64,000 nucleotides of DNA, from contig NZ_CP033043.1 in assembly GCF_003667825.1 (NCBI RefSeq), positions 1,675,001-1,739,000 of the forward strand. Reading direction: 5' to 3'. Position 1 is the first letter of the stretch, and the number at the start of each line of letters is the position of its first letter. A program made the translations under genes and the position numbers. Below the pieces are notes generated by a model. The model was not told where the DNA came from, searched no databases, and saw nothing but the letters and a program-made list of their open reading frames with translations. Of this stretch, positions 25,885 to 34,738 are shown piece by piece. The stretch is from Metabacillus litoralis. Lineage in GTDB: Bacteria; Bacillota; Bacilli; Bacillales; Bacillaceae.

Positions 25885-26406
25885 TTAGCAAAAGAACCCT
25901 TTTGCTTTGGCCTCACGAAGTACTCCTTGAACAAAATCTGTCTTACCTTTTGTATAAGAAACTCTATCAAATGGATATTGCGCTGCCAAATCAAGCTTTA
26001 ATTGATGATATTGTTTTAATACATCATGATTATTTCTCAAATAGTTTCTAAACAGAATTTGATTGTTCCAATGTTCCCCCTCAAACTGATAAAAATGCAA
26101 GTGATGTGTACCAGCTCTCCACTGTCCCTTTCTGAAAAAGCGTCTTTCTGGAAAATCTGTATGATTCACAAATTCATAACCTACTTGTTGTAATGGTACA
26201 ACGTAAGTTTTAATTATTTCTAAATCATATACTCCTATAGCTATATCTAAAATAGGCTTAGCACCTAATCCTATAACAGACGTACTTCCTATATGTTCAA
26301 TAGACTTTACATTGTGATCTAATATTTCATGTAGTCTAACTTTTTCATCTTCAAACTGCTTCGACCAATTAATAGTGTAATCTTCAATTATTATTTTTTT
26401 ATCCAT
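25885..26406 (-). CDS. GrpB family protein
   Basis: The 173-residue protein is a clear GrpB/DUF1 family member (UPF0157), of the nucleotidyltransferase-like fold. It has VKSIEHIGSTSVIGLGAKPILDIAIGV (residues about 35-60), RFFRKGQWRAGTHHLHFYQ and an FRNYLRNN helix. The GST-x(n)-D pattern resembles the nucleotidyltransferase active site, but no activity is established. GAAAGGTG precedes ATG 26406. It stands alone. Confidence 0.88.
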   Translation of the reverse strand: MDKKIIIEDYTINWSKQFEDEKVRLHEILDHNVKSIEHIGSTSVIGLGAKPILDIAIGVYDLEIIKTYVVPLQQVGYEFVNHTDFPERRFFRKGQWRAGTHHLHFYQFEGEHWNNQILFRNYLRNNHDVLKQYHQLKLDLAAQYPFDRVSYTKGKTDFVQGVLREAKAKGFFC

Positions 26407-26734
26407 TTTGGTTTCACCTTTAAAGCAGACCTGGGATATTGAATTGTTCCCTGTTTTTTACAATACTATTTTACAGAATGAACGGACCTTCTTCAATCTA
26501 ACTTTAACAAGGAAAAACGCAAATGCTATGACACATTTGCGTTATGGTGCTACTTTAACATTTTTATTGTCATTTATTCAGTTGTTATGTGTAGGTTTTG
26601 TCCTATTTTCAAGAAATCGTATCAGCTCTTTGTTCACAAATGATCATTAAATATGGAAATTTTTTTAATTACAGCACTTGCTACAAATAAATTTAGAATT
26701 TCGTGAGGATCCATTAGATACCTGAAGCTAAAAA
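26407..26734. other. Intergenic region with terminator hairpin
   Basis: No supported gene. A short plus-strand frame here looks weakly like the tail of a membrane protein but has no ribosome site. The hairpin at 26516-26543 is the only clear element. Confidence 0.4.
26516..26543 (-). terminator. Hairpin with T-run on minus strand
   Basis: AACGCAAATG pairs with CATTTGCGTT, followed by TTTTT on the minus strand. It could end transcription of the two membrane protein genes upstream (27699 to 26735). Confidence 0.55.
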
Positions 26735-27229
26735 TCAACGCAATATTTTTTCATTTTTCCTCAATTTTTCATAATAGATCCCAGAGATTGTCTGTGTAAC
26801 TAAAAATACCGGAAACGAATATGAAAGTTTATATCCTTTTTGAAATGTTATAATCTCCATTTTCACAAAAATCCATTGGAAGAAGACCCCAATTAGTGCC
26901 CATCCTAGTATGTAGATGACTACGGTTTTCTTATTTATGTTTAAACCTTCATAAAAGTAAAAAAACAAATAGCCAAATGGAGCATAAAGTAGGAAATAAA
27001 CAAGATCAAATACTTCGTATCTGTTTGAATCACTTACTCTATAAAAGTCAAGCAAGCCCCCACCAATGGTAAAATCGAACAGCATACCGATCGTAACACC
27101 CCAGAATAGACTTAATAAGGTTGCCCTTGGTGTGAATTTCTTAGGTAATAAAAAAATAATTAGATAGGCAAGTAAATTAAATAAAAGTAAAGAGACTTCA
27201 TTCTTATCAAAGCTTTCCCAAAGCATCAT
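26735..27229 (-). CDS. Multi-span membrane protein (CBO0543-like)
   Basis: The 164-residue protein has about five membrane helices and the sequence LFWGVTIGMLFDFTIGGGLLDFYRVSD, with a conserved Tyr/Phe-rich second half, as in the clostridial/bacillar CBO0543-type membrane proteins of unknown function. Its ATG overlaps the stop of the preceding gene by one base (TAATG at 27229), so the two are translationally coupled and may form a complex. The family name is from memory of similar proteins; function unknown. Confidence 0.65.
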   Translation of the reverse strand: MMLWESFDKNEVSLLLFNLLAYLIIFLLPKKFTPRATLLSLFWGVTIGMLFDFTIGGGLLDFYRVSDSNRYEVFDLVYFLLYAPFGYLFFYFYEGLNINKKTVVIYILGWALIGVFFQWIFVKMEIITFQKGYKLSYSFPVFLVTQTISGIYYEKLRKNEKILR

Positions 27230-27699
27230 TAACTTGTCACCTCTTTATTTTCCATTACGTTTACGCCTATTAAATATAGATAAGCAACAATGTTTAATAA
27301 GAAAAAGTAAATGAAATCAAATGCAAAATTCCAATTCATATATTTAGTCACATGAAAATAAATCCCGCCCAAAGCTAGTAGTGATAAAAATGAAGTGGAT
27401 GAAAATAAGACGAGTATAAATCGATTGAAAGATTTTGATTTCTTAAGCAAATTCATCGTGATAACAACAATTAATGGAACAGCTATGCTTCTATTAATTA
27501 GAAATGATGTATAGTCCATTGGGTTAGTTGACAGCTTAATTAGTTTCAATTCCTCATATATAATCCAAGACCAATTCATACTGATTATTAAAGTAAGGAG
27601 AAAAACAAAAGAATTTTGCATAAACGAAAGGTTTTTTGGCATGAGCACGAAAATGAACGTTATAATCCAAGATACAAAAAAATAGATAGCAAAAACCAT
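27229..27699 (-). CDS. Multi-span membrane protein
   Basis: The 156-residue protein has about five predicted helices with little soluble sequence, and resembles the downstream gene in size and layout. The start is taken at ATG 27699 (AAAGGG eight bases upstream); an in-frame GTG at 27708 overlaps that site. It is the first gene of a two-gene unit coupled by TAATG. It may be a paralogue or partner of the downstream protein. No function known. Confidence 0.6.
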   Translation of the reverse strand: MVFAIYFFVSWIITFIFVLMPKNLSFMQNSFVFLLTLIISMNWSWIIYEELKLIKLSTNPMDYTSFLINRSIAVPLIVVITMNLLKKSKSFNRFILVLFSSTSFLSLLALGGIYFHVTKYMNWNFAFDFIYFFLLNIVAYLYLIGVNVMENKEVTS

Positions 27700-27950
27700 A
27701 AATATCACCCTTTAGCTTAAGTAATTAGCAACAATATTTAGATTCTCCTATTTACTTGTATATTATTGACACAAAACGATACTTAATCTATAAATCAGAT
27801 AAATATTAATGAGCAACTTGATGAAATACCGTAAAAAAAGGAAGTTGTTTTATTCGGTTGGGTGTCTGATGCAGTACTGCTGCCAAAGTGCAGGAACGTG
27901 GGAAAAACATCATGAATAAAAACTGTTACCTCACAATTATAACCATTAAC

Positions 27951-28145
27951 TTATTGAACACTTGCCGATGCTATTACGGCTATGCACCACATAATAAGTG
28001 TAAAAGAAATCGTAAGCCAAACTGTATTAACCGCAGTTTTTTCTTCATTCTTAACCTTTTTCATTATCGTTACTAAATTCAAACAAAATATGATGCACAA
28101 TATAGGCATTAAAAACCAGCCTATATATAGAGATGCAATAATCAT
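27951..28145 (-). CDS. Small two-helix membrane protein (64 aa)
   Basis: The product has helices at residues about 3-27 and 41-62 separated by a charged loop KKVKNEEKTAVNT. GGGAGAG lies correctly spaced before ATG 28145. It belongs to a run of small membrane genes on this strand. No family recognised. Confidence 0.55.
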   Translation of the reverse strand: MIIASLYIGWFLMPILCIIFCLNLVTIMKKVKNEEKTAVNTVWLTISFTLIMWCIAVIASASVQ

Positions 28146-28227
28146 TTATTTCTCTCCCATTGTTAAGTATTGCTGTTACTATCTGTCTACGCAATTTTTC
28201 GTACATAGCAATTTTTGTAAGATCGTA

Positions 28228-28413
28228 TTATTTTTTATTTTCCTTCTTATATTCGTATGGTTCCTTCGCCCAATAATAAAACAAAAAAATCAAGAACATG
28301 ATAAAACAAATACCTATATTGTCTATCCACTTAATCTCTTTTTTCACTATTAATTGCCAAGTAGTCAAGACTACAAAATGTACTAAAGGAAAGCTAATGC
28401 TCTTTACAAACAT
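28228..28413 (-). CDS. Small membrane protein (61 aa)
   Basis: The product has a hydrophobic N-terminal half, a second helix (GICFIMFLIFLFYYW) and the very basic, Tyr-rich tail AKEPYEYKKENKK. GAGGGGA lies about 12 bases before ATG 28413, a little far. Probably a real small gene; function unknown. Confidence 0.45.
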   Translation of the reverse strand: MFVKSISFPLVHFVVLTTWQLIVKKEIKWIDNIGICFIMFLIFLFYYWAKEPYEYKKENKK

Positions 28414-28665
28414 ATTGGTAATCAGTCCCCTCGTATGTTTATAATTAGTTTAATAACTCTAATTTCAACTTATTTACTTCGCCCGGAAGTTTAATTGTAT
28501 TTCTTCACAAATTCATCCTTTTTTAACATAATTATCCATGTGTCATTTTTTGCATATACCCTATTAAAAGCAACCTCCAAAAATCTTGAACAGGTAGTTT
28601 CACTCAACAGTATAAATTTGATTAGACAAAGTACAAAGACTCCGAAAAGTGAAAGGGTGAAAGGA

Positions 28666-28971
28666 ATGATTGTTAAAATTGAATTTAATTATGAAACCGA
28701 TACATAGTATATGACTTGCCCCTCAAAAATAGCGAAAAACCTCCGAAAATTACAAAGTGATTTTGATAAATGGCTATATAACAGAGAATGCAATCATCCT
28801 TATTGGGAATTAGCTTATATAGACGAAGAGGGAAATGAGTTTTATGGAGTTTGTTTCAATGCAGATGCTTTTGTGTATTGGCTTAACAAAGTAAGGTTTA
28901 ATAAAGGTAAAAAAGTTGGAAGACTGATAGATATTCCAAACAAAACACCTAAAAAAACGATTAAGTTCTAA
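28666..28971 (+). pseudogene. Small soluble protein gene interrupted by an in-frame TAG
   Basis: A well-placed GAAAGGA site precedes ATG 28666, which opens MIVKIEFNYETDT, then TAG at 28705-28707. The same frame goes on for 88 more codons (YMTCPSKIAKNLRKLQSDFD and so on, ending KTPKKTIKF). The downstream part has a start at ATG 28711 but no ribosome site of its own. The balanced, charged composition (HPYWELAYIDEEGNEFYG) looks like real protein. It is most simply one 101-codon gene with an amber mutation. Readthrough or an internal start is less likely. No family recognised. Confidence 0.55.
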
Positions 28972-29102
28972 TATACACTTAATTCAAAAGTAGACTGTTA
29001 TATTCTTTCACTGAACATACACTCTTTTGTTATCTGTGATCGTGATTTAGGTAAAGCAACCCCTTTATTTAAGAAACTACTTATTCAAATATCATATACT
29101 AA

Positions 29103-29322
29103 TCAGCTATTGTTATTATTACGTAAATCGTTTAATTCAGGAATATGCTTATAAATACCTGATAGCTTATTTAAAATCTCTAATTTAACTTCATTCCCAC
29201 CTTCTCCCGTAATAGCTGTATTAACAAAACCATAAGTTATTTTCAGCATCCTCTTCTGTAAGATTGTTAATAGCACCTAACATAAAATCAAACCTATTTA
29301 AATTTGAAGTTTCTTTCATCAT
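29103..29322 (-). pseudogene. Small hypothetical gene broken by a frameshift
   Basis: A GGAGG site leads to ATG 29322 and MMKETSNLNRFDFMLGAINN, then acidic residues, and the frame stops at a TAA. Shifting one base near GAAAATAAC restores a frame (TYGFVNTAITGEGGNEVKLE and on to a stop at 29103). The joined product would be about 73 residues. The length is not a multiple of three, as expected for a single-base deletion. Function unknown; could be a sequencing error. Confidence 0.5.
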
Positions 29323-29407
29323 TAACCTCCACTTCATTTTGCATTTTATCTTGACCGTTTAAGGTCTAGTACATTTCCAAATAAGTTTTTCTAATATCCT
29401 AATGTTT

Positions 29408-29674
29408 TTAACCTACGTTAGATACAGAATAAAAAGAAATAATCCCTAACACGCCAAACAATTGAATAATAAATCCAACTGAACTACAAATCAAACCCGA
29501 AGTTGCTAATCCTCCTCCGATGTAACCTGTTTTTTCTATTTCTTTTAGAGCCTTTCTTGCTATAACAATCCCGATAACCCCCAACACTAAGCCAAGAAAT
29601 GGTAAAAGTATGGAAAGAATACCTATGGATAAGGAAATTACAGAATGACTACTTGTTTTAGTTTTTCTATCCAT
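29408..29674 (-). CDS. DUF4190 membrane protein (88 aa)
   Basis: The product has the DUF4190 layout: two hydrophobic helices (about residues 14-36 and 58-84) around a conserved block GVIGIVIARKALKEIEKTG and a Gly-rich second helix start. It is probably an inner-membrane accessory protein of unknown role. GGGGTG precedes ATG 29674. It stands alone. Confidence 0.8.
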   Translation of the reverse strand: MDRKTKTSSHSVISLSIGILSILLPFLGLVLGVIGIVIARKALKEIEKTGYIGGGLATSGLICSSVGFIIQLFGVLGIISFYSVSNVG

Positions 29675-29851
29675 CAGAATTTACACCCCAATTCCCCTAT
29701 AACATAAACTCTTCTACCAAGTTGATTTTAGTGGTTAGCTTTTATAATACTTATTATACTTTAACATATATATCCAAATTAACAGCTTGCTTTGATCAGC
29801 AATTTTGCCTGTTACACTAAAACACATTACACATTTGTGCTTTGAACATGC

Positions 29852-30274
29852 TCAAATATGACTATTTCTAAATGGTGAACTGCATATATATCCAATATAA
29901 AGAAATACCTCTCTAAATAAAAAAGGGGTTTGGCTTTTAAAGGACTTATATTGCGTACTTGGGGTAGGTGAGGAATATGCTTGCATACCAATATCTTTTG
30001 CTATAAAGATAGCACGTTTCATATGTAATGGGTCACTTACAATAGTAAATGTTTTTAGTTTGTTCATTAACGCAATATCATAGGCATATATGAGATTTTC
30101 TTCGGTAATTCTCGATTTTGTTTCTATTAAAATATCCTTTTCTTCTATACCATTTTCAATTGCATAATCTTTAGCAACTTCTGCTTCAGTATAATCATTT
30201 TCACTTCCTTTACCACCAGTAAATATAACTTTTTTTACGAATCCATTCTTATAAAGCGATATATTAATTCCCAT
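29852..30274 (-). pseudogene. DUF218 (YdcF/SanA-like) protein, 5'-truncated
   Basis: The 140 residues match the middle and C-terminal part of the YdcF/ElyC/SanA family: KKVIFTGGKGSENDYTEAE, a conserved Glu/Arg region (ETKSRITEENLIYA) and TIVSDPLHMKRA. The family normally opens with a hydrophobic strand of the type VIIVLGAG about 40 residues earlier, and that part is missing. There is no strong ribosome site at ATG 30274. It is likely a remnant. Members act on envelope or polysaccharide metabolism. Confidence 0.6.
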
Positions 30275-30675
30275 TCAACACATCCTATCTAGTTACCCTA
30301 AAAGGCACAATGTAAATTAAATAATAGAATAGTTATCAGAGCATAACCAAGTTCATGAAAAGTAGTAACGAAGATTCATGTCAAAAAATAATAAAAAATT
30401 CCATAGTCATCCTTCCATGTCTACTTTATCTCAAAATTTCTCACAATTATATTTTACCATATATATCCTATTCTTCTTTGGATTTTACTAAAAAAAGATT
30501 GCTTTTCCCCATACCCTAATGCGTGTGAAACTGACTACACCATTTAATAGCTACTTTACAATTTAAAATGGTATAGTTAAGTAGTAGTGTACAGTTCCAT
30601 ATTAGAGACTACTACCTACATTTTTTCACTATATTTTTTTTACTTTAATAAAAAACTTAGGAGGCATTCCTATAT
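30275..30675. other. Intergenic region upstream of tetR gene
   Basis: About 400 bases with no supported gene. AGTAGT near 30581 and ACTACT near 30608 form a loose inverted repeat about 60 bases before the regulator gene, which might be an autoregulatory site. Confidence 0.35.
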
Positions 30676-31248
30676 ATGATAAAAAAAGATTCTAAAGAAA
30701 AAATCCTTGAAATTGCCTCAAGGCTTTTTCAATTACAAGGGTATCATGCAACAGGTTTAAACCAAATTATAAAAGAAAGTGGCTTACCGAAAGGTTCACT
30801 TTATCATCATTTTCCTAACGGGAAGGAAGAATTGGCCATTGAAGCTGTAAAATATACTAGTTTGTATATTGAGGAAAAAATTAAATCTTTTTTTGAAAAT
30901 GAGTCAAATCCAATAGCGGCTATGCAATCTTTTATTATTGATACTGCAAACCAGTTTAGGAAACCTGAGGACATTAAAGGCATTCCTATCGGTTTACTTG
31001 CATGTGAAACAGCTTTAATAAATGAGCCTTTAAGACTAGCATGTATGAACGCATTTCATAACTGGGAGCAACTGATTGTGAATAAGTTTAAAGAAGCGGG
31101 TTATGAGCAGGAGTTAGCTGAGAAAGCTGGGATTCTTTTTAATTCTTTAACTGGGGGCGGTATTATGCAATCCATTACAAACAAGGACCCTCGCCCACTT
31201 ATAGCAATAGCAGAAGCAATCCCATTACTTTTCTCAAAAAAGGGGTAG
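30676..31248 (+). CDS. TetR-family repressor, LmrA/QdoR type
   Basis: The 190-residue protein has an N-terminal TetR helix-turn-helix (residues about 8-55, TGLNQIIKESGLPKGSLYHHF) and a ligand-binding helical domain. Size and sequence fit the B. subtilis LmrA/QdoR pair, flavonoid-responsive repressors of lmrAB and qdoI. The next gene is quercetin dioxygenase and the third a drug exporter, the same functional company. It should bind the palindrome-like box at 31287-31306 and be released by quercetin or fisetin. AGGAGG lies upstream of ATG 30676. Confidence 0.85.
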   Translation: MIKKDSKEKILEIASRLFQLQGYHATGLNQIIKESGLPKGSLYHHFPNGKEELAIEAVKYTSLYIEEKIKSFFENESNPIAAMQSFIIDTANQFRKPEDIKGIPIGLLACETALINEPLRLACMNAFHNWEQLIVNKFKEAGYEQELAEKAGILFNSLTGGGIMQSITNKDPRPLIAIAEAIPLLFSKKG

Positions 31249-31286
31249 AATGTCCTGTAGAATGTTCTCCCTCTTTACCCTACAAT

Positions 31287-31306
31287 TAGACAGACCGGTC
31301 TATTTT
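31287..31306. promoter_or_regulatory. LmrA/QdoR-type operator
   Basis: The sequence TAGACAGACCGGTCTATTTT, on the opposite strand AGACCGGTCTGTC, matches the core of the LmrA/QdoR box known from B. subtilis (agaNYGgTCTATA). It sits between the regulator stop and the qdoI ribosome site. Confidence 0.75.
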
Positions 31307-31329
31307 AGTTAACGAGAGGAGAAACAATA

Positions 31330-32352
31330 ATGACTACACAATTATTTCAAGGAATACCACAAAAAAAAGTTGCTTACTTGTTAAAAAATGGAGAAGGTAA
31401 AAGATATTTGTTTGGAAGACAAGTTGCTACTGTGATGGCAGATGCTCTAAGTACAGATCACATTTTTGAGATGGTCTTACTTTCTGGAGGAAAGGGAGAT
31501 ACTTTCCCTTTCCACAAACACAATAAAACTTTTGAAGGTATATTAGTACTAGAAGGGAAACTTGAACTTTCAATTGATGATGAAATGCATCTCCTATTGC
31601 CTGGTGACTATGCTCATATTCCGCCTAATACAATACATAGTTATTGCATGAAGAGTCATAGAACAAAGTTTGTCTCCTATACTACAAAAGGTAATCTTGC
31701 CAATCTTTACTCGATTATTGGTGAACCATATGACAAGGTTGAATATCCACCACATGTAAAAAGTGAAATTCCAAATGAAAAATTTCAAGACGCTACGATA
31801 ACGACTGATATTGAATTTTTCTTTGAGATGAAACATGGTGGAAATGCAAAGCTTGTGGAGAATAATGTAGTTCCTAGTAAGTTGGCTCCATATGTTTTAG
31901 AAAACGGAGAAGGAGATCGCCTATTAACTGGCGATCAGCTACATAGGATTATTGCAACTCAAAAGAATACTGATGGACAATTCATTTTAGTTTCCTCTGA
32001 AGGTCCTATGGGTGAAAGAATTGTAGATCACTATCACGAGCATCATACTGAGACATTTTTCTGTCTTGAAGGCCAGATGACTATGTGGGCAAATGGAGAG
32101 GAAATAAGAATGAATCCAGGTGATTTCTTACATGTACCTGCTTTTACTACCCACTCTTATAGATTAGATTCTCATTATACGAAAGTGATTGGGTTATTAG
32201 CTTCTGGATTATTTGAACCTTTTTTCCGTATTTTAGGTGACCCTTATGAGCATCATATATTCCCTAGTGAACCTAAACCCTTGAGATTTGATCGAGTATT
32301 ACAAAATATTGACATGCTAGATTTAAAGCTCGCTAAGGATCTGTCAATTTAA
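31330..32352 (+). CDS. qdoI: Quercetin 2,3-dioxygenase (bicupin)
   Basis: The 340-residue bicupin enzyme cleaves the quercetin ring with O2 to give 2-protocatechuoyl-phloroglucinol carboxylate and CO. Both cupin metal sites are complete: H62, H64, E69 and H103 in the N-terminal cupin, and H234, H236, E241 and H275 in the C-terminal one. These are the same residue numbers as in the B. subtilis enzyme. It is cytoplasmic. GAGAGGAG precedes ATG 31330. It lies between its likely repressor and an exporter. The product links logically to the hydroxybenzoate decarboxylase and phloroglucinol genes at 9-16 kb. Confidence 0.93.
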   Translation: MTTQLFQGIPQKKVAYLLKNGEGKRYLFGRQVATVMADALSTDHIFEMVLLSGGKGDTFPFHKHNKTFEGILVLEGKLELSIDDEMHLLLPGDYAHIPPNTIHSYCMKSHRTKFVSYTTKGNLANLYSIIGEPYDKVEYPPHVKSEIPNEKFQDATITTDIEFFFEMKHGGNAKLVENNVVPSKLAPYVLENGEGDRLLTGDQLHRIIATQKNTDGQFILVSSEGPMGERIVDHYHEHHTETFFCLEGQMTMWANGEEIRMNPGDFLHVPAFTTHSYRLDSHYTKVIGLLASGLFEPFFRILGDPYEHHIFPSEPKPLRFDRVLQNIDMLDLKLAKDLSI

Positions 32353-32427
32353 CTAAAGAAACGAACTACTGGAAGGGAAAATGTGATTTCACCCCTCCCT
32401 TCCATAGACAAATAAATGGAGGTACAT

Positions 32428-33819
32428 ATGATTAGACTTAAAGGTTCAGATAGCGAGAAGCTCATTTTCTTGCTTTCTTTTACATTAGTTATCTCAGTTA
32501 TGAATTCTACTATGTTTAATATGGCAGTCCCTACGATAACGAGAGATTTTAACTTACAGCCTTCTGAAGCAGGATGGATTATAACAGGATATATAGTGGT
32601 CTATGCAATTGGAACAGTTATGTACGGCAAGCTTTCTGACAAATTTAAGTTGAAGAATTTGCTAACGTTTGGACTAAGTCTTTTTGCGATTGGCTCAATC
32701 ATTGGGTTTACTGCAGTCAATTTTGAAATCACCGTTTTCGGCAGAATATTGCAAGCAGCCGGTGCTTCTGTGATGCCAGCTACATCCCTGATCATTCCAT
32801 CAAGGTACTTCACTCCCGAAACAAGGGGGCGTGCCTTAGGAATCGTTTCAGCTGGTACAGCTTTAGGAACTGCAATCGGGCCTATAGTAGCAGGGCTTGT
32901 AACAAGCTTTATCAACTGGCGGTATTTATTTGTTATTTCACTTTTATCATTAATCACTTTGCCCTTATTTAGAAAATATCTAAAAGACGAAATACAAAAA
33001 CCACATGTAAAAATCGATATGCTTGGAGCTTTTTTACTTGCTGGTACACTCTCACTACTTCTTCTAACTATTACACAAAAAACAGTATTGTTCGCAGCCA
33101 CTGGTATAATATTTTTAGTTCTGTTTATTTGGAGAATACGAAAAGCAGAACAACCATTTATCCAAACCTCAGTATTTAAAAACAAGGAGTACTCAATAGC
33201 AATATTAATATCAGCTTTAAGTACTGGTATAGGCTTTGGAATTCCTTATTTAACACCTCTACTTTTACAAAATGTTAACGGAATTTCTCCATTTATGAGT
33301 GGATTAATTATGTTCCCCGGAGCGCTTACAGCAGCATTATTAGGAAAAAAGGGCGGACAATTAGCTGACTATAAAGGCAATACATACTTAATATACACAG
33401 CATTATCATGTTTTTTCATCGGATACTGCTTTCTTTCCACACTTTCTGGGCTATCAACCTATTTTATAATGCTTGTCCTAGTATTTGCATGTACAGGCCA
33501 AACTTTCATACAAATAGGTCTTGCAAATACTGTATCTAGTACTCTGTCAAAAGATCAATCTGGCATTGGGATGGGAATTTTTATGATGACAAATTTTATT
33601 GCGGGTTCCATTGCTACTACTTTGATTAGTGTAGCAGTTGAAAAAGAAACAGATACTATTCAGTTAAATCCTCTTTTAATCAATTCAAAGGGTTTAATTT
33701 ATAGTAACATCTTCGCAGCCCTAGGAATAATTGTTATTTTAATTTCTATTATATATATGATTACCTTTTCTAGTATCTTCTTAAACAAAGTAGAAAAAAA
33801 GGTATATCGAAAAATATAA
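32428..33819 (+). CDS. MFS multidrug exporter (DHA2 family, LmrB-like)
   Basis: The 463-residue transporter has about 13-14 predicted helices and the DHA2 marks: DKFKLKN loop, the helix 4-5 GRILQAAGASVMPATSLIIP block and RGRALGIVSAGTALGTAIGPIVAG (motif C). It expels drugs or flavonoids using the proton gradient. In B. subtilis the LmrA/QdoR regulators control the related lmrB. ATG 32428 is chosen since GGAGGT lies before it; an ATG at 32416 overlaps this site. Third gene after the TetR repressor and qdoI. Confidence 0.85.
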   Translation: MIRLKGSDSEKLIFLLSFTLVISVMNSTMFNMAVPTITRDFNLQPSEAGWIITGYIVVYAIGTVMYGKLSDKFKLKNLLTFGLSLFAIGSIIGFTAVNFEITVFGRILQAAGASVMPATSLIIPSRYFTPETRGRALGIVSAGTALGTAIGPIVAGLVTSFINWRYLFVISLLSLITLPLFRKYLKDEIQKPHVKIDMLGAFLLAGTLSLLLLTITQKTVLFAATGIIFLVLFIWRIRKAEQPFIQTSVFKNKEYSIAILISALSTGIGFGIPYLTPLLLQNVNGISPFMSGLIMFPGALTAALLGKKGGQLADYKGNTYLIYTALSCFFIGYCFLSTLSGLSTYFIMLVLVFACTGQTFIQIGLANTVSSTLSKDQSGIGMGIFMMTNFIAGSIATTLISVAVEKETDTIQLNPLLINSKGLIYSNIFAALGIIVILISIIYMITFSSIFLNKVEKKVYRKI

Positions 33820-33882
33820 ACTGGATCATATATATTCTAATAAGCTAGTGTTTGATATCGAATGATAATATACCCTTTGCCA

Positions 33883-33911
33883 AAAGGAGTTGCCTCAAAG
33901 ACAACTCCTTT
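33883..33911. terminator. Terminator of the qdoI-exporter unit
   Basis: AAAGGAGTTG pairs with CAACTCCTTT across a short loop, just after the exporter gene and before the convergent gene ending at 33943. Confidence 0.75.
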
Positions 33912-33942
33912 GATGATTCTTATTGACCCAAAACATAACCTC

Positions 33943-34515
33943 CTAATCTGTACGCACAACATAATCTGTTACTTTTTCATGCTTATCAAAATCAATGACT
34001 AACCATTCACTATCAATAGAAATAATCCCTCTTTCATCACCAAGATAATACACAATATTTTTCTCATTTTTAAAATATTCTGTGTCAGTTGGCGGACCTA
34101 ACAATGTTATAACTTCACTTTTAGTCATTCCTTTTAAATTATACGTGCTTAGTAAGTCATCAACTATGTACACTCTTTCTGACATACTTCCAACCCATTT
34201 TTTTGTTGTGAAGTTCGTTTTATATTCATTTATCCCTAACATCACCGTACAGACGATAAAAGGAATAGTACCCATAATTATTATAAAGTTGAGGTTCTGC
34301 TTTGCTTTCCTATCATTTTTTATATCGACTCGTTTCCTTATAATGAATATAGTTAAGAGAAATAGAATAAATGGTATGAGAATAGCAGGAACACTTATAT
34401 AACTATACGAAGAATGTGCAATACTAATAAAAAGGATGTAACCTAGATAAAGTAGCCCATAAAAATATCCAAATAAAATAGAAAAGCAACCAAACCTATA
34501 TTTGTTATGTTTCAT
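33943..34515 (-). CDS. Membrane protein with BamE/SmpA-like C-terminal domain
   Basis: About 190 residues with three N-terminal helices, a longer helical segment, and a soluble C-terminal part with the motif LKGMTKSEVITLLGPPTD. This is the small lipoprotein-like fold found in SmpA/BamE and many Gram-positive envelope proteins. The real start is ATG 34515 (TAGGAGAT upstream); a longer frame to 34602 has no site. Likely an envelope protein of unknown role. Confidence 0.65.
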   Translation of the reverse strand: MKHNKYRFGCFSILFGYFYGLLYLGYILFISIAHSSYSYISVPAILIPFILFLLTIFIIRKRVDIKNDRKAKQNLNFIIIMGTIPFIVCTVMLGINEYKTNFTTKKWVGSMSERVYIVDDLLSTYNLKGMTKSEVITLLGPPTDTEYFKNEKNIVYYLGDERGIISIDSEWLVIDFDKHEKVTDYVVRTD

Positions 34516-34680
34516 CTTTATATCTCCTATACGAAATGTCCTATTTACCCTATGAAATTTTAACATAATTATCCAAAAAATGTTACACCGTATTGGATTC
34601 AAATATCGATAGTTGAGGTGTACGCTTACACAGCCTGCAATTCATTGAAATTGGATTTTGACAAGTTGGACCATCAAACA

Positions 34681-34710
34681 ATCAAAGCACTTACCTTTAT
34701 ACAGGATAAG
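34681..34710 (-). terminator. Repeat-associated terminator (copy 1)
   Basis: AATCAAAGCACTTA pairs with TAAGTGCTTTGATT. The hairpin follows the stop of the methyltransferase gene (34739) and carries the repeated TTGATTGTTGATGA flank seen at several other places in the window. Confidence 0.7.
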
Positions 34711-34738
34711 TGCTTTGATTGTTGATGAATGTTTATTT

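Noticed and set aside
26408..26650. Plus-strand 80-codon frame.
   Set aside because: No ribosome site. It overlaps the minus-strand terminator at 26516-26543, and the protein-like tail is too short to assign.
27709..28665. Possible riboswitch or structured leader in the small-gene region.
   Set aside because: I could find no conserved aptamer-like core or terminator/antiterminator pair; only AT-rich spacer sequence.
32601..33185. Minus-strand frame inside the exporter gene.
   Set aside because: Antisense shadow of the DHA2 exporter; no ribosome site.
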